Assembly: GCA_019614645.1 (NCBI GenBank)
Contig: JABWDB010000008.1
Coordinates: forward strand, 10,936,501-11,000,500
Direction: 5' to 3'
Source of the DNA: Stratiolaelaps scimitus
Taxonomy: Eukaryota > Arthropoda > Arachnida > Mesostigmata > Laelapidae
DNA length: 64,000 nt
A program made the position numbers and the translations under genes. The notes beneath the pieces are model-generated. The model was given only the letters and a program-made list of their open reading frames with translations, searched no databases and was not told the origin of the DNA. Shown here piece after piece: positions 49,758 to 61,597 of the stretch (position 1 is its first letter; each line of letters opens with the position of its first letter).

Positions 49758-49991
49758 ATATTAGCTTGATAATGTACATGTGTAATATAGCTCACCTACG
49801 CTCTCACTATCTCAACGGTCATGACAGCTTGTCGTCCTCGTCGCCGCAGCCGTCTCGGCGTCGTCGTCGTAGTGCTAGTGATATAATAGTACATAGTCGC
49901 ACTGTCATGTCGACGCAGGGACCCCGTGCCGCGTAGCAGTACAGTGGTGCCCTGCCGCCGTGCGAACTCGGATAACGAACAAAGCGCTAGC
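49736..49991 (-). other. Retrotransposon leader (5' UTR)
   Basis: This is the segment between the proposed left-hand duplication and the ORF1 ATG, read on the minus strand. It contains a GAC/ACG trinucleotide-rich part around 49827-49875 and the start-codon hairpin at its end. The ORF1 frame carries a TAG at 49796-49798. R2-type elements often carry an HDV-like self-cleaving ribozyme here; I could not recognise the required nested double pseudoknot by eye. If the proposed duplication is wrong, part of this belongs to the host. Confidence 0.45.
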
Positions 49992-50006
49992 CAGGCCGGC
50001 CATCTA
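49992..50006. repeat. Target-site duplication, 5'-side copy
   Basis: CAGGCCGGCCATCTA differs from the 45953-45967 copy at one base (G for A). It bounds the 5' end of the retrotransposon leader. A 14/15 match between two short flanking windows is unlikely by chance, though both windows are GC-rich, which weakens the argument. Confidence 0.5.
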
Positions 50007-53000
50007 GCCACCAACGAAAATCGGCAGCGTACTGCCTATTCTGCAGCCTTAGAAAGCACTACATTGAGGAGGAGGAGGACGGGAGAGTTGAACGTTCGCT
50101 CGCTCGCTCGGTCGGTTGCTGGCTCCGGGGCAGGTCATGTACTCGTGCTTTACACATATTGGACTAGACCAGCACGAACGTATAAGGCTTAAGTCTTAGA
50201 CGGCCGAAGGCGGCGCGATCCGCGACAAATAGAGCTGCTCGCGCAGGCTAAGATGGAACGACGACAGCCTGAAGCCGTCTTCACGGTATAGCGTAGTCAG
50301 TGGGTCAGACCGCGCGCTTCCCACGTCTTACATGCACCCCACGTTTACGCCCATCCCCTCACTGATCTCAGCTGCCAGAGGCAGAAAGGGGGGCCGGGGG
50401 GGGGGGGGTTAAAGACATTCGCGTCTTAGATTCATGGCTTCTCATCTAGCGAGATTAGACCGGCGGACGCGGCGGTCGGTCTACTCACCCCGCCAAATCT
50501 CCCTCGCTGCTGTTCGTCCCGTCCCGGATCCCGTTGCCCCCGTGGGCCCCGAGACCCTCGGCCCCTCGTTGCACCCCGATGGAGGTGCGTGCCGAGAGGA
50601 GAACTCCGAACGACGACGGCTCCGACCAACTCGTCGACGAGCGCTCGGCCTGGCGGCACCCCTCAATGCTGCGCATTTATTGGACCACGACAGCGTCCAC
50701 CGCCATCGTCACCGGCACCGCAAACGCCCACAGTTGGCTACTGACATTAGCTTGGCAGGCAGGCAGTCAACGCATTGGCCATAAAGCTTCATGAGGCTCG
50801 TCTCCTTCTCTTCTTCTATATCTCTCTGCTGCGACGAACGACAGCATAGCCTGTGCTTCGCGTGAGACAGCTTCCCAATTCTCCTGATATCCCGAGCATT
50901 TTCCCGGTCTGCGCAACCCGTTCTCTCTCTCTCTCTCTGAATTCTTGCGGGCTTCTGATATTGGCTCGCTGTTACGTTAACCGTCGTAGCCACGCAGCGG
51001 CCGACGCTGGCTGTTTCTGCCTACGCGTCCGTTTTCGTGGTTGTTTCGTGGGTCGAAAGGCGAGAGTTGAGCATCGAGTTTAGCTCAAGTGGGTGGCTGT
51101 CTGTGACGATACCTCGCGCGGTGACATCGAGCAGCGTGACACTGGACACAGCTTCACATGGTAATGAATGCAAATAATTGAACGTGTCAATTCCGCGGTC
51201 GTTTCGGCGTTCAGCGCTTCGTGCGCGATGGGTCCGCCTTGCCTACTACATATATATAACGCGTGGCCTCTGCTCAACGTTCTACGAGACATATAGCAGA
51301 GCCATCCAGATATAGAGAGCTGGCTCCCTTGCTTCGTTCGATCGCACCGAACACACGCCCGTCCATTGGTCCAGAGACGATCGATAGATCTCATCATTCA
51401 GTGGCTGGTACCACATTGTCACATACTCACGTACCGTCATGTTCGGCGGTAGTACGCATCGTCGGAGAACACCAACATGCGCATAGATGTAGACCAAAGC
51501 AACCGGCTCGGCCGGCTCGATCTAATAACTGATGAAGCTAATAATCTAAATTCATTTCGTAACGTCCACTCGCACGCAAATGCGCCTTTTGCCCTGGACC
51601 ATCGCAATACGTGACGGGCCATTATCACGATGCCACGCTAATATCGTCCCATGGAATATGTACCGCGTATACCGCCAACTGACGTTACACCGACCGGTTG
51701 CTGACAGGTCGCGTCCACGATAGCGGCGAGACGGACTGCAGCAGCTATTTCGTTGTTACGTAACGACATCCTTTGCAATCAGCTCAAACGGATGGCCGGC
51801 CATTTCCTGACGGGCTGGTGCAACCACTCTGAATAGCAGTGGTCGGGGGGAGCAGTGGTCGTACAGAGCAAGCGATGGATACGGCTAGGAGCATAGGAGA
51901 GACCGACTGGGATAAATAATAGCCGTTCTCAGTGAGGTGCCGAATTTCAATACAGAGTAGGAATTACCCTCTACGACGATCTCTACTTCTTCTATTGCTA
52001 CTACCACTACTATGGCTACTACTACTAGTGCCACTACGCTAACAGCATCGTCGGCCAACCATCATCTACACTGCGGCGCAATATCTCTCTCTCTCTCTCT
52101 CAGGAGCTGCTCTGCTCTTTTGCATAATGGCGCGTTCTAGAGCCGCGGGCGATCGGAAGGATCGAGGGATCGTCCAATATTGATGATAAATGATTTCGGT
52201 CAATAGAGGAGCGAACTGTGCAAAAAAAAAACGAAGGCAAAGTAAGGAACAGAAACGAGCTCTCTAATGCGCCCTGACTGGAAGGCGAAAAACGAGGCCA
52301 CATCCTCGTTTCTGGGTGGCTTGTTGTTTCATTCATTGATTCATTCCTTGATTCATCCATTCAATTCGTGCATGCAATCCGAGTCGGGTCCTCATTCCGG
52401 GTCTACAATTGCTTCGAATCTCGCGCTCGCTTTCTCGCGTTTCCCTATTGCCGGTGCCGTATGTCGTTTCCACTGGGATCCACTGGGGCTCTGCGAGGGA
52501 TCCTTTCTTGGGCTCGGATTGATTGAGGAACGCCGTGGGCGTAAGGCTGCCTGGTAATATTCATTGTTCATTCATCAGAATAGAAAGGCTATCGTTAGTG
52601 AAGGCGTGTGGGTCTGAGAGAGACAGAGAAAGAGCGAGAGAGATAGAGAGAGGGAACGAACGTAAATAGCTGTGTCAGTCAGGCAGTCAGTCACTGCGTC
52701 AGCGTGTTCGTCAGTTGTTCATCCATCACTTGGTTCCGGACAGTAAATGTGTGCCCGTGTGCAGGACACGGACACGGACACACGCACACATTCACCGGCT
52801 GCGCCTGCTGCTTTCAGGAGGAGAGGCCATCCAGGCAGCTGCCAACTCGCGGAACGGATCAGCTGGCCGGATCCGGCCACTGTTTCCGGCGACTCTTCTT
52901 CCCGTCTTGATTTAAAAGAGCACAACAAGCACCGTGAAGAAAATCGCGTTGGTACGTTGGATGCTGTTGCTGCTATGGCTGGTGGGAAAACATTGCAGTC

Positions 53001-54477
53001 GACGTAAATACGGTACGGTCGGTCGCTCCGCTCCGCTCCGGCCACCGCGTTAGGGTGATGAACTTTCGGGGATCGGGTTGCAGCAGCAGCAGCAGCAGGG
53101 CGTCCTCGGCGTCCTCGGCGTCCTCGTCGACCAGGTGAAGGCGGCGGGCGACACGGCCGTGGGAATGGTTAGCTCAAGGCGAAGGAGGGGCAGCTCAGGG
53201 GCCAAATGGTATGGCGGTAGCCGAGACAAGCGTATTAGGGTCGAGAGAGTGCAGTCTTGTTACCGCTGTCGGGCAAGACGCTACGTTCGGTCAGGCCGCC
53301 CCCTCCAAGTGGTTTATTGCCTTCCTCGATCCCGATCCTCTCCCCTTTGTCTTAGTCACTCCGGCGGTGGTTGTTCGTGGTGCTGCTGCTGCTGCTACAG
53401 CTGCTGCAGAGTTGGATCACCACCCACCGACAGTCAGCCTCGACCTTGCTGTGTTCCACTTCTCCCCGGCCGATATCCTAGTACTCGCTCTATTCCTACC
53501 AGCCCACTTTTGCCGTTGTGTCTCGATCTCTGCCGTTGCTTTGCTAGTCCTTCCTGTTCTGGTTCAACGTCGACGACAACGATGCCTCAGTCACCCTCCC
53601 CGTTAACCTTGCCGCAGTCTGCCCGGTCTCACCGCGGTCGGCTGCGCGCAAGGTTCTCCACCCGCATACGACAACCGCGCCTTTGAGTTAGTTCCTCTCT
53701 GGCTCTGAGCACACAATCAGTGGGGAAGGCATGGCTGGAGTTGCCGCAGTTACACATCCACAAACGGCGCGACGGCTGCCGAGCTACAAACAAGCAGACG
53801 CGTGCACACGCTCTGCTTGTAAAATCAGATTCTTGAGCTCACCAGGTGACTTCTCTCATTCTGCTACGGCGGCGGTTGCTGCTGTTCTTGTCTCTGCACT
53901 GACTGTGTGCTCCAGCGAGCCATAGCGCTTGCGCTCGACTTGGTCCCATTCTAACGAGGAAGAGAAGCCTTCGCGTTCTGCTCAGGAAGAAAGACGGCGG
54001 GTGCCTGCATCCAATCACTGTCCAGGGTGAAATACAGCAGGCTGGCGCTCGGGCCTGAGGAAGAGCCCACGGCCCCTCGCAGTCCGTCACATAGAATCTG
54101 ACAGTCAGTCGTAGCCAGGCAAAGATAGCGGAGCGACTGTGGCGATGCAGGAGCATGAGACAGCAAATGTTGGAGTTTCCACTTAACCGATGCGTTGCGT
54201 TCCGACCGCTTCGGTGATGAGCCCATCAAGGAAGACCTCGATCCATACGGAAACGCCCGCGAGAAACTATAATAGTCACTTTGCCCGTGGTGGCATTACG
54301 ATTGGCTACCGTCGCGGCTTTGGACACGGGCTCATTGCTCGTGTGGCAGCGGCAACAGTCCCATCAATTTCTAGTGAAACAGCTATTCAGTTCTCGAAGT
54401 CGCCAAAATTCGAGGTTGCTTCCCATTCACTTTTTCCAAAGTGAAACTGAATTTTTGATTCCCCTTTTTTTTGCCAG
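50007..54477. other. No gene recognised; 5' flank of the retrotransposon and beyond
   Basis: Mixed composition with G13 at 50396-50408, several CT tracts and trinucleotide runs. Frames at 50.4-50.8 and 53.1-53.7 kb overlap on both strands and look compositional. Confidence 0.5.
53081..53126. repeat. (CAG)6 followed by a 9-bp minisatellite
   Basis: Six CAG units are followed by three copies of a CGTCCTCGG-type 9-mer. Confidence 0.85.
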
Positions 54478-54627
54478 TGGGACGTCGGCCAACCGGTGTC
54501 TTCGAAGATATTGCCAGCCGCCTCGTGGCTTACGAGCTCAGTCAGCGCTTGCAAATCCTGAAAGGACGTCAACAACGTCCTGACCCAGTCAAAGAGTCTG
54601 TTTACGAAAACTGTTTACGAAAACCCT

Positions 54628-54663
<36 letters not shown>

Positions 54664-54719
54664 TCTGTTCCTATGTGTTCGTTACTTCGCGTCTGGCACT
54701 CGTGTGCGCTGTGGATTGA
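54478..54719 (+). CDS. Candidate exon, unknown product
   Basis: An excellent acceptor (CCCCTTTTTTTTGCCAG) leads into an open frame with a natural-looking composition, including GVFEDIASRLVAYELSQRLQ and RQQRPDPVKESVYENCLRKP. The frame then runs through a (CT)n tract (54628-54650) and ends at a TGA at 54717-54719. The CT-encoded end (SLSLSLS) is unlikely to be real, so an undetected donor before about 54625 is probable. On the opposite strand the same DNA also offers an acceptor (GTCCTTTCAG) and a GTAAGC donor, so the coding strand is unclear. Confidence 0.2.
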
Positions 54720-55137
54720 AGCTTGAGAAGCATTCAGCATAAAATGCGCTCACTCTGAGGTTCTAGACTGTAAAGGAAAATTGTTCAAAGTCTACCCTAT
54801 TAACGTAGTAGTGTTCGGGGATTGTGCCACATTTTCGAGCCACCTGCTCCCCGATTTGTCGTTCGACATACGTCCTGAATGGGCAAGTCTATGTTGAATC
54901 GAATAGCAGCGAAGGGCCATTGTTGTCGACGTTGGCGTTCAAGAGGTGAGATTTTCTGGCTATTCCGGCCGTTGTTGCTGGCGTTACTGCTTGCTTTGAC
55001 ATTGTATAGGCGTCAGCACCATGACGTCAGCATGGCTGTTGTAGGGGTGTGAACATGGTAATTCAAGACCCGTCTTCGTGGTGAGGTTTCAACCTGTTTG
55101 CCGGCAGTCGAGAACGTTCGAAACTGTCGATTGACCT

Positions 55138-55434
55138 TTACCACTCGCGCACGTAGTCGGCCGCCTTGCACACCCCCCCTAATGGTATTCCGGGCCTCCC
55201 CAGCGTTTGCTGGCAGTCACTGCCAAACTCTGCAACATGGTGCAGGATTCTCTTGACTCGCTGTTTTGCCTGATACAACCGTTCGTGTGGGTCCCACCCA
55301 CTCAGCGCCCTCAGCTGACAGTCGTGTACGGCCCCGTACACAAGCGCGTTTGCTTCTCTTAAACCACGTTTTCGTCCGCGTTGCACCTTCTGGCCTCTAC
55401 TTGCTATCCAAAAATGGCAGTTGCCATCCTCTCT
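55138..55434 (-). other. Protein-like open segment without a start codon
   Basis: Ninety-eight codons are open on the minus strand between a TAG (55435-55437) and a TAA. There is no methionine in the segment, so it cannot be a standalone gene. The translation looks unlike random sequence, for example LVYGAVHDCQLRALSGWDPH and ERLYQAKQRVKRILHHVAEF. It contains no low-complexity run. It could be an internal exon or a fossil transposon piece. No family is recognised. Confidence 0.25.
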
Positions 55435-55885
55435 CTATCGGCTCGGTGACTCGAACAGCGCCGTCCTTCTTGGAGAGAGTGCACTGCCAGCCACTCTTCC
55501 CAGTGGTAGCCATTTTTGAGGCCATCACCACCGCATCCAGCCAGGTGTAACTGGCCTTCGTAGCAGTAGAGGGAGAGAAAGACCACTAACAGCGGTTATC
55601 CACTATCTAGCGGCAGCAGTATGTAGTGGTGGCAGGGAATGGGCGGAACTAAGACATCACATAATTCAAATGTTCAGCGGTTAGTTTTCCTCTGGTGGCG
55701 GCAGCAGCAGCAACCATAGCATCAGCTTTGTCGCTGTTCGTCGCCTGACAGGGCCATCGTTGGCTGTGGCGCGCGGAGTTGAATGGCTGGCGGGGTGATG
55801 GGGCGGTTTCTCCAGCTCTCAACGACGGAACCATCCAGCTTCCTCAGCCACGGCTCGAGAGGATGGCCACTAGCGCGCTGCGACG

Positions 55886-56075
55886 ATGCTGAGAACCATC
55901 GCCGACATTGCTGTCTACGTTCCTGTCTATCTCACTCAGATCGCACGAAAGCAAACGGAAGTCACTCAGGAGGCTTTCGTTGCTTCCTTTCGACAAAGCC
56001 GCTTAAATTACTACCTGCTCCCACCGCCCCCGAGGCCGCCCGAGCGCGCCACCGCACTCTTCACCATTCGTCCTG
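55886..56075 (+). CDS. Candidate first coding exon
   Basis: An ATG with A at -3 starts an open frame whose first part reads MLRTIADIAVYVPVYLTQIA, followed by RKQTEVTQEAFVASFRQSRL and a proline stretch (PPPPRPPE). A good donor, CCTG|GTGAGA, closes it in phase 1 after 63 codons. The hydrophobic N-terminus could be a signal anchor. A longer overlapping frame with an upstream ATG (55783) exists, which argues against this start. No family is recognised. Confidence 0.2.
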
Positions 56076-59000
56076 GTGAGACGTCGCCGACCCGCCGCCC
56101 GATGTCTTTACCTCCTCACTTGGCAACTCCGTTTATTTGCAGTTGCTTCAAGACGGGCAATCCTTGGCAAAATGCAGTGGAAGAAGGTTGCAGGCTTCGC
56201 GAGCACAGCGCTCGTGCAGCTCTCGCCGGTGGCGAGAGGGGCGCGGGGAGCGGGGAACCCTGAATTCGTGAGGGTAGGCCCGCGACGCTACGGCTGACGT
56301 AAGACTTCTCGACTTGCCGAAACTTGTTCTTTGCACTTTTTCGTAGGCAGGCTCGCGCTTGGGCGGACGGCCCAATGGAAAAAGGAAAAAATACCAGAAC
56401 AACTTGGAGCAGTGGGCGGTGGATAGAGGAGCGGTGCATGGGAAGCGGTAAGCCGAAAGGGCAAACAGCATAAGGGGGCCGGCAATGGGAGAACTGGGTC
56501 AGCCTTCGGAACTTCGTATAAGGCCTCAAGTCGTCAGCCACTTTTGAGGTATCCTTCGTCCTTCCTCCAACCTCTCGCGTTAGCCGTGCCTTTGCCGACA
56601 TCATCTCGGCCGTCTGCCCACCTAGCGAGTGAGTGTAACGTAAGCTTTGACACGTGAGGACTATGCAACTAGTGCAATCAGCTACCATAGGATAGAGAGT
56701 GTCTGCAGCTTGCCTCTGGTTAAAGACTGCTGCTGCTGCTGCTGTCTCCACCACCACCACTATCGCCGCTACTTCTGCTTGTGCCGTTACAAAAAGGAAC
56801 TCATCCGCTTGTTTATAAGGGTCCCCTGGCAGCGCCACTACTATGCTTCCCGCAAGTCGATGCCGATGCCTGTGGTGGAGAAGCTTGTGCGGACGTCGAT
56901 GTTTGATCTCATTATTATTCTAATCAAGTCAGCTGAATATGCAGTGGGCGAGCCCAGCAGCCAGCCGCAGTGTTAGCGGCCGCGTCGCGACGGCTGGATG
57001 CAGCGGTAGTCGCCTGCAGTGACGCCGCTCCGGCTTTGACTGCTGGGCTTCCCAACTTTGCGGACGTCATTAGGTATTTAATGATTTGGCCCGGTGATAG
57101 ACTCCAAACCGGTGGCCGGGGTGGTGGCGGCGGGACGAGGAGGAGAGCTATGCTTCCCGGCTTGGTGAACCGGGACGACCAGCGTATGAAGGGTAAGCAA
57201 GCATGCTCCCATTCCACTAACACGCCCACCCGACGGCCCCAAAGTGATGGCTGTATGCAGGCTCCCGAAGTAGCTCTGTTGACTGTTCCTAGCTAGCTAG
57301 CCAGCCAGCCAGCGGGCTGTTGTTGTTGTTCAAGCAGTAGGGACGCCACCGACGAAGGACCAGATGACATTCGCTTAGTGAGGCGCATAGAGTCATCTAC
57401 CATGTTACGAAAGCTTCTTCCAGACCCCCGCTGATTCGAAAGGCAGCACTAGTGGGTAGTACAACTAACTTCCATCGATAACGCTCTATAGGCCTTCATT
57501 CTATGGGGGCACAGCAATGAAGATTACACCTTCAGTTCAACGGTCACACGAGTCTTGGCAGCGACATTTTTTGTTACACCTTCCAGGAGGTCTCTCTCTC
57601 TCTTTTCTCTCTCTTTGCTAGACAAATATGAGACCACTCACGATGGCCAAAGGTGTGCGTGTGTGAAAAGAAGGAAGGTGCTAGAGGTAGCAAGTGGCAC
57701 AGCGAGCCGGCAGGTGGGGGACCTTTGAAAATGGCAGCGTTCGCCGCTGCAGAAGCAGCAGTAGCAGCAGCAGCAGTTTGGTGTTGCCTGCTACTGCTCC
57801 AATGCCGTCGTTCGTTTGCCGCGGTTCGCCAAGTGCTCTTGAGAATTGCGGATTAAGCCTGCTTGGCACATGAGCATTTTCTCACAGCTATTTCTCCCGA
57901 TCTTCCGCCGTCGTGCGCACTTTACCAAGCGCACCCAAAGGGCGAGGCGGGGGGGCGGACGGGGGAGCATGGACGGGACGAAGTACCGGGGCCGAGACAG
58001 CGGATAAAAACTTACTTGGCGTAATTCTTTGCTGCACTGCTTGCATACCAGAAACGGAAAGGTCTGAGCGGCCACTCCAGCAGCTCGCAAGCGCTGCTCT
58101 TGAGAGGAAACGCGGATGGAGGCCGCGGCTGCCTCGTCGGCTCGTTCGTCGCTTCACCGCTCGTGGTTCGCTCATTCGTGGTCGCCCCACATCAAACTTC
58201 GTCCGCTTGCTCGTCGTCCAGCTCGTCGAAGTAGTACGAGAAGCAGCACAGATGACGACGACGAAGAATACGTACGAGTGGCTTCCGTGTGTGTGTGTAT
58301 ATTTAAGGGCGGCGGCGGCGGCGTGTAGAGGACGATGTAGGAAAAGCTTGACGCTCTGCCCATGCTGCTGCGGCTGCGGCTGCTGCTGCCCCGGAGACCG
58401 TGCCGCAGCGAGCGATGCTGCTTCAAGCGCAAAGCGGCTTACTCAAACGAATGACGGACTAAGATCAGATTACACTCGGTGGATGGCGTCGCGTCCTGTC
58501 CCAGCTCGGCCCTTCCGTCGTATCAGCGATTGCGAACCCTAACAGCTGCGGGGGACATAGGCAGCAGCAGCAACGACCCGGTTAAGGAGGGAAAACACCA
58601 AGTCTAGGAGCCTGGCACAATGCCCTAGTGGAAGGTTGCTCGATGGTCAGCCGGCCAGAAGCAGACGCCGCTTGCAGCAGCTCGGCGCTTGGAGCAAGAT
58701 GGATCGAGCAAGTTTCAAGCGAGCGGAGCCGTCGCGGGAGAAGATAGCCCATGGCTCATCGCCATGACCATGCCACGCGCAACGGGTGGAGACGAGTGCC
58801 ACTCTGCTGGCTGGCCAGCCCACACCAACATTACGGTTCACAGTCAGCGTGCGTCTGCACCACGAACTACAGGGTTCAGGTTTCCTCGATTGCTGTACGA
58901 GTCCGTGCGTCCCCTTTGAAGGCTCCTCGCTAGCGTCGGTATGGCTTCCCACACAGCGTAGCCTAGCGTGGCCGGTTGTCCGGCCGTTCGGATCTGACAC

Positions 59001-60289
59001 GACTCTTCTCTCACGTCGCTACTATTCCATTGGTCGGCTGGTGCCCGCCGGAGGAACAGCTTAGAAAAATGCATTGTATACTGCATTTTTTATATATATA
59101 TATATATGTATATAAAGCAGGCATAGTAAACCAGTGCTGGCAGGCGTAGAATACCGCACACCAACGCGCTATTCTGCGTATCGCTTGGATGACCGACTCG
59201 GAAGAGGACATCAGAAGTTGTGCCGAGAGTGAAATAGCTAACGCGGGGCCAAGTCAGCCTGCCTAAGTCTCACTCTGCTGGGCTAAGTTCGTCTCAAGGG
59301 GGACTGGGGACTGAGATTGAGGGTCTGGTGACTGGGCAACTCGCAAGCCTCAGCAGCGGCCTCACGCATTACCCCATGTCGTGCACAGTGTCGACCGGCG
59401 AAGGCAGTCAAAGGCGCTCTGTAGCCTGACCGAGGGGTCACGCGAACGGCGCGTACAGGTGGCAAGGCCACCACGAAGAGAGATAGAGCCGGAAAGGGGT
59501 TCTACAGGCCAGCCAAGCAGAGTGTACAACCGCATATTGTGAGAGACTGACAGTACCCTAATGTGCTTCGTATAAGGTCGGGCCAGCTGACCGGCACGAC
59601 GACGGCGGCGACGCTGCGTTCGAAATAAGCCAGAATGACGGTGCAGCCAGCGAAAGACAGGCCTGAGATGAGATGTCGGCCTGGCAGAACAGGAAAGAAA
59701 AAGACCACGACATTTGGAAGTGATGTCAGCTTCAATAACTAGACAGCCACCACGTTCGTTTCCTAGGCTTTCCTTCGCCACTTGATATTTGCAGTCAGCA
59801 TTAGGGAAGGGGCATTACAGAACGACGATTTCCAAAAGCGCAGTTGTACCGTGTCGCTTATATATTAGCACCCTAATGGACGATTGCTAAGCTTTGAACA
59901 GAGCGATGCCAAATAGGCACCAAATAGGAAATATTCGGAAATCACTTTCCCTATTACATAGATAAGAGAGAGTTATCTGGATGGCAATTCAAATATCAAC
60001 CTATGACCTTTGGCGTTTGTACATTACGTTGCTGGAGTGGCAAAGTTAGGTGTAGACTACGGGGCGTGCCGAAACGATTCTTTTTGAAAATACACATGTA
60101 TGTCTCTACTCTTTTGGTCATCCGTCGCATGATTCGTATGCGCGATAATTACGCCGCACCCTGAATAATGATAGTGGTGATTTTGTGAATAAAACCTTTC
60201 AATGTATATGTCTACCACTTAGACCATCCCGTTTCAACTTTGGTTGTTATATATATATTTGTTCACGCATCTCTTCTAATCGAACGACC
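56076..60289. other. No gene recognised
   Basis: GC-rich low-complexity DNA (CTG, CCA and GGC runs) to about 59.8 kb, then an AT-rich island. AGCTAGCTAGCCAGCCAGCC at 57291-57310 is a short tetranucleotide run. Confidence 0.5.
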
Positions 60290-60448
60290 CCGTCATCATG
60301 CGTGGATGATGACGTTTACAATGATAGTTCGGAGTACAAGGTACGGGTTCGTTTACGTCATCGTATACGATATTGGCCATCTATACCGGACAGCCAACTG
60401 ATACCTGCACATGACCATATGATTGTTTGGCATCAAATGCAAGTGTAA
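60290..60448 (+). CDS. Weak candidate coding end in an AT-rich island
   Basis: In a low-complexity-free AT-rich region an open frame ends at a TAA (60446-60448) with a natural-looking end containing DDDVYNDSSEYKVRVRLRHR. The phrase continues through a tryptophan- and histidine-containing tail. No strong acceptor was found and chance is likely. Confidence 0.12.
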   Translation, partial: PSSCVDDDVYNDSSEYKVRVRLRHRIRYWPSIPDSQLIPAHDHMIVWHQMQV

Positions 60449-61597
60449 CAATGGTTTTCCAGAAATTTTTGTACGAGTCAAGGTGCCAATTCCGTACTAG
60501 ATCGAAAATGCGTGTCGAAAATGTTCAGTAAACAGCGCTAGAGAATTATAATAGCTAAATATGTAGACCAACGTATTATACAGGGGTTTATGCTAATGAG
60601 CTATTATATTTCTTAGACCATTATCCATTATTAATGTCTCCTTAGTCTCTCATCTGCATGTATGTAGCCATTAGTAATGTAACGTAACACAAGTAAAAGC
60701 AGACCCCACAGTCCTGTAATGACCTCACACCAACGGATGTCGGACGACAATGGTTTTCTGTTTTTTTTTTGTTACCCATAAGCCGTCAGGCCTTCCCGGA
60801 GGTAGGCTGCCTAAGCTCCTCATGTCACCCGCCACCTACCACCAGCCAGCACCGCCCAGTCCTTCAGGCTTCCCCCTATATCTCGTGAATCCGGACAGCA
60901 GAAGATCGACCGGAGATCCCGAAGGAGAAAGAGCGAACCAGGGAAGCCTGAGCCGACCAGGGAAGCCCAAAAGGACGACTGCGCCGAGGTGGAGGTGGAA
61001 TAGAGGCATACCGGTGTTCCCGCTGCCAACGTCGATGTGCAAGCCCGAGCCCCCAAAAGTCCCCGTGCCGAGAACTTTCGACCGATCAAGGCAGGCAGTA
61101 GAGCCTTCCGCCCGTGGAGATAAGACGTCCATGGCTAGCAGCCGAAACCGGCAAGCGGTAAGCGACGGTGAGCGACGGTGGAGAATACGGCCCAGCAGCG
61201 GCAGAAGCCACTACTAGCCCTGCCGTTGCTGCTGTCGCCGCCGCCGCCACCACCGCCGCCCCTGCTGCTGCTGCTGCTGCTGCGCTGCGATGAAAGGGCA
61301 GCCTGGCGCGCAGCCGAGCGACGTCTTTGAGCCGCTCGTCCCGTCGTCCACCAGGGAATGGGTCTCCTTCCTACCCTGCTGCCGTTCTGAGGACACAGTC
61401 GCAGGACGTCAAAGCCTCCATCTCCTGGCTTCGGCGGCGGCGGCTGCTGCTGCTGCCTGCGAAACCTTCGACAACAACGATGGTGCCGTCGAAGAGGACG
61501 GAAAGCGACGGTGAAACCACCGCGAGAGAGAGACGGGTAGGGACCGATGAAAAGGAGAAGATTATCACTTCTTATTAAACGTATTGCTTCCTTTCAG

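Larger units (their letters stand above)
45968..49991 (-). mobile_element. Two-ORF non-LTR retrotransposon with R2-type restriction-like endonuclease, apparently full length
   Basis: This is the only unambiguous multi-gene unit in the window. It reads right to left: a 256-nt leader, ORF1 (zinc-knuckle protein), ORF2 (C2H2 finger, reverse transcriptase, CCHC, RLE), and a 46-nt trailer with AATAAA. Its limits are set by a 15-nt direct repeat with one mismatch, which I read as a target-site duplication; total length is 4,024 bp. There are no LTRs and no integrase. From family knowledge, RLE elements insert by target-primed reverse transcription, with the RLE nicking DNA and the RT copying the RNA from the nick. 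The element is much more GC-rich than the AT-rich DNA on its 3' side. Both ORFs are uninterrupted, so it could be active or recently active. The clade (R2, R4/Dong, NeSL, Utopia or another RLE group) cannot be settled by eye. The flanks do not look like rDNA, U2 snRNA or spliced-leader DNA. The 5' boundary is less certain than the 3' one. Confidence 0.8.

Noticed and set aside
49736..49795. N-terminal extension of ORF1 by 20 codons
   Set aside because: The extension would start at GTG (49795); the first ATG in the frame is at 49735 with ideal context, just after an in-frame TAG at 49796.
49796..50014. Open frame upstream of ORF1 in the same phase as a missing gag N-terminus
   Set aside because: It is separated from ORF1 by a TAG, lacks any domain, is threonine/arginine-rich from trinucleotide DNA and would cross the proposed duplication.
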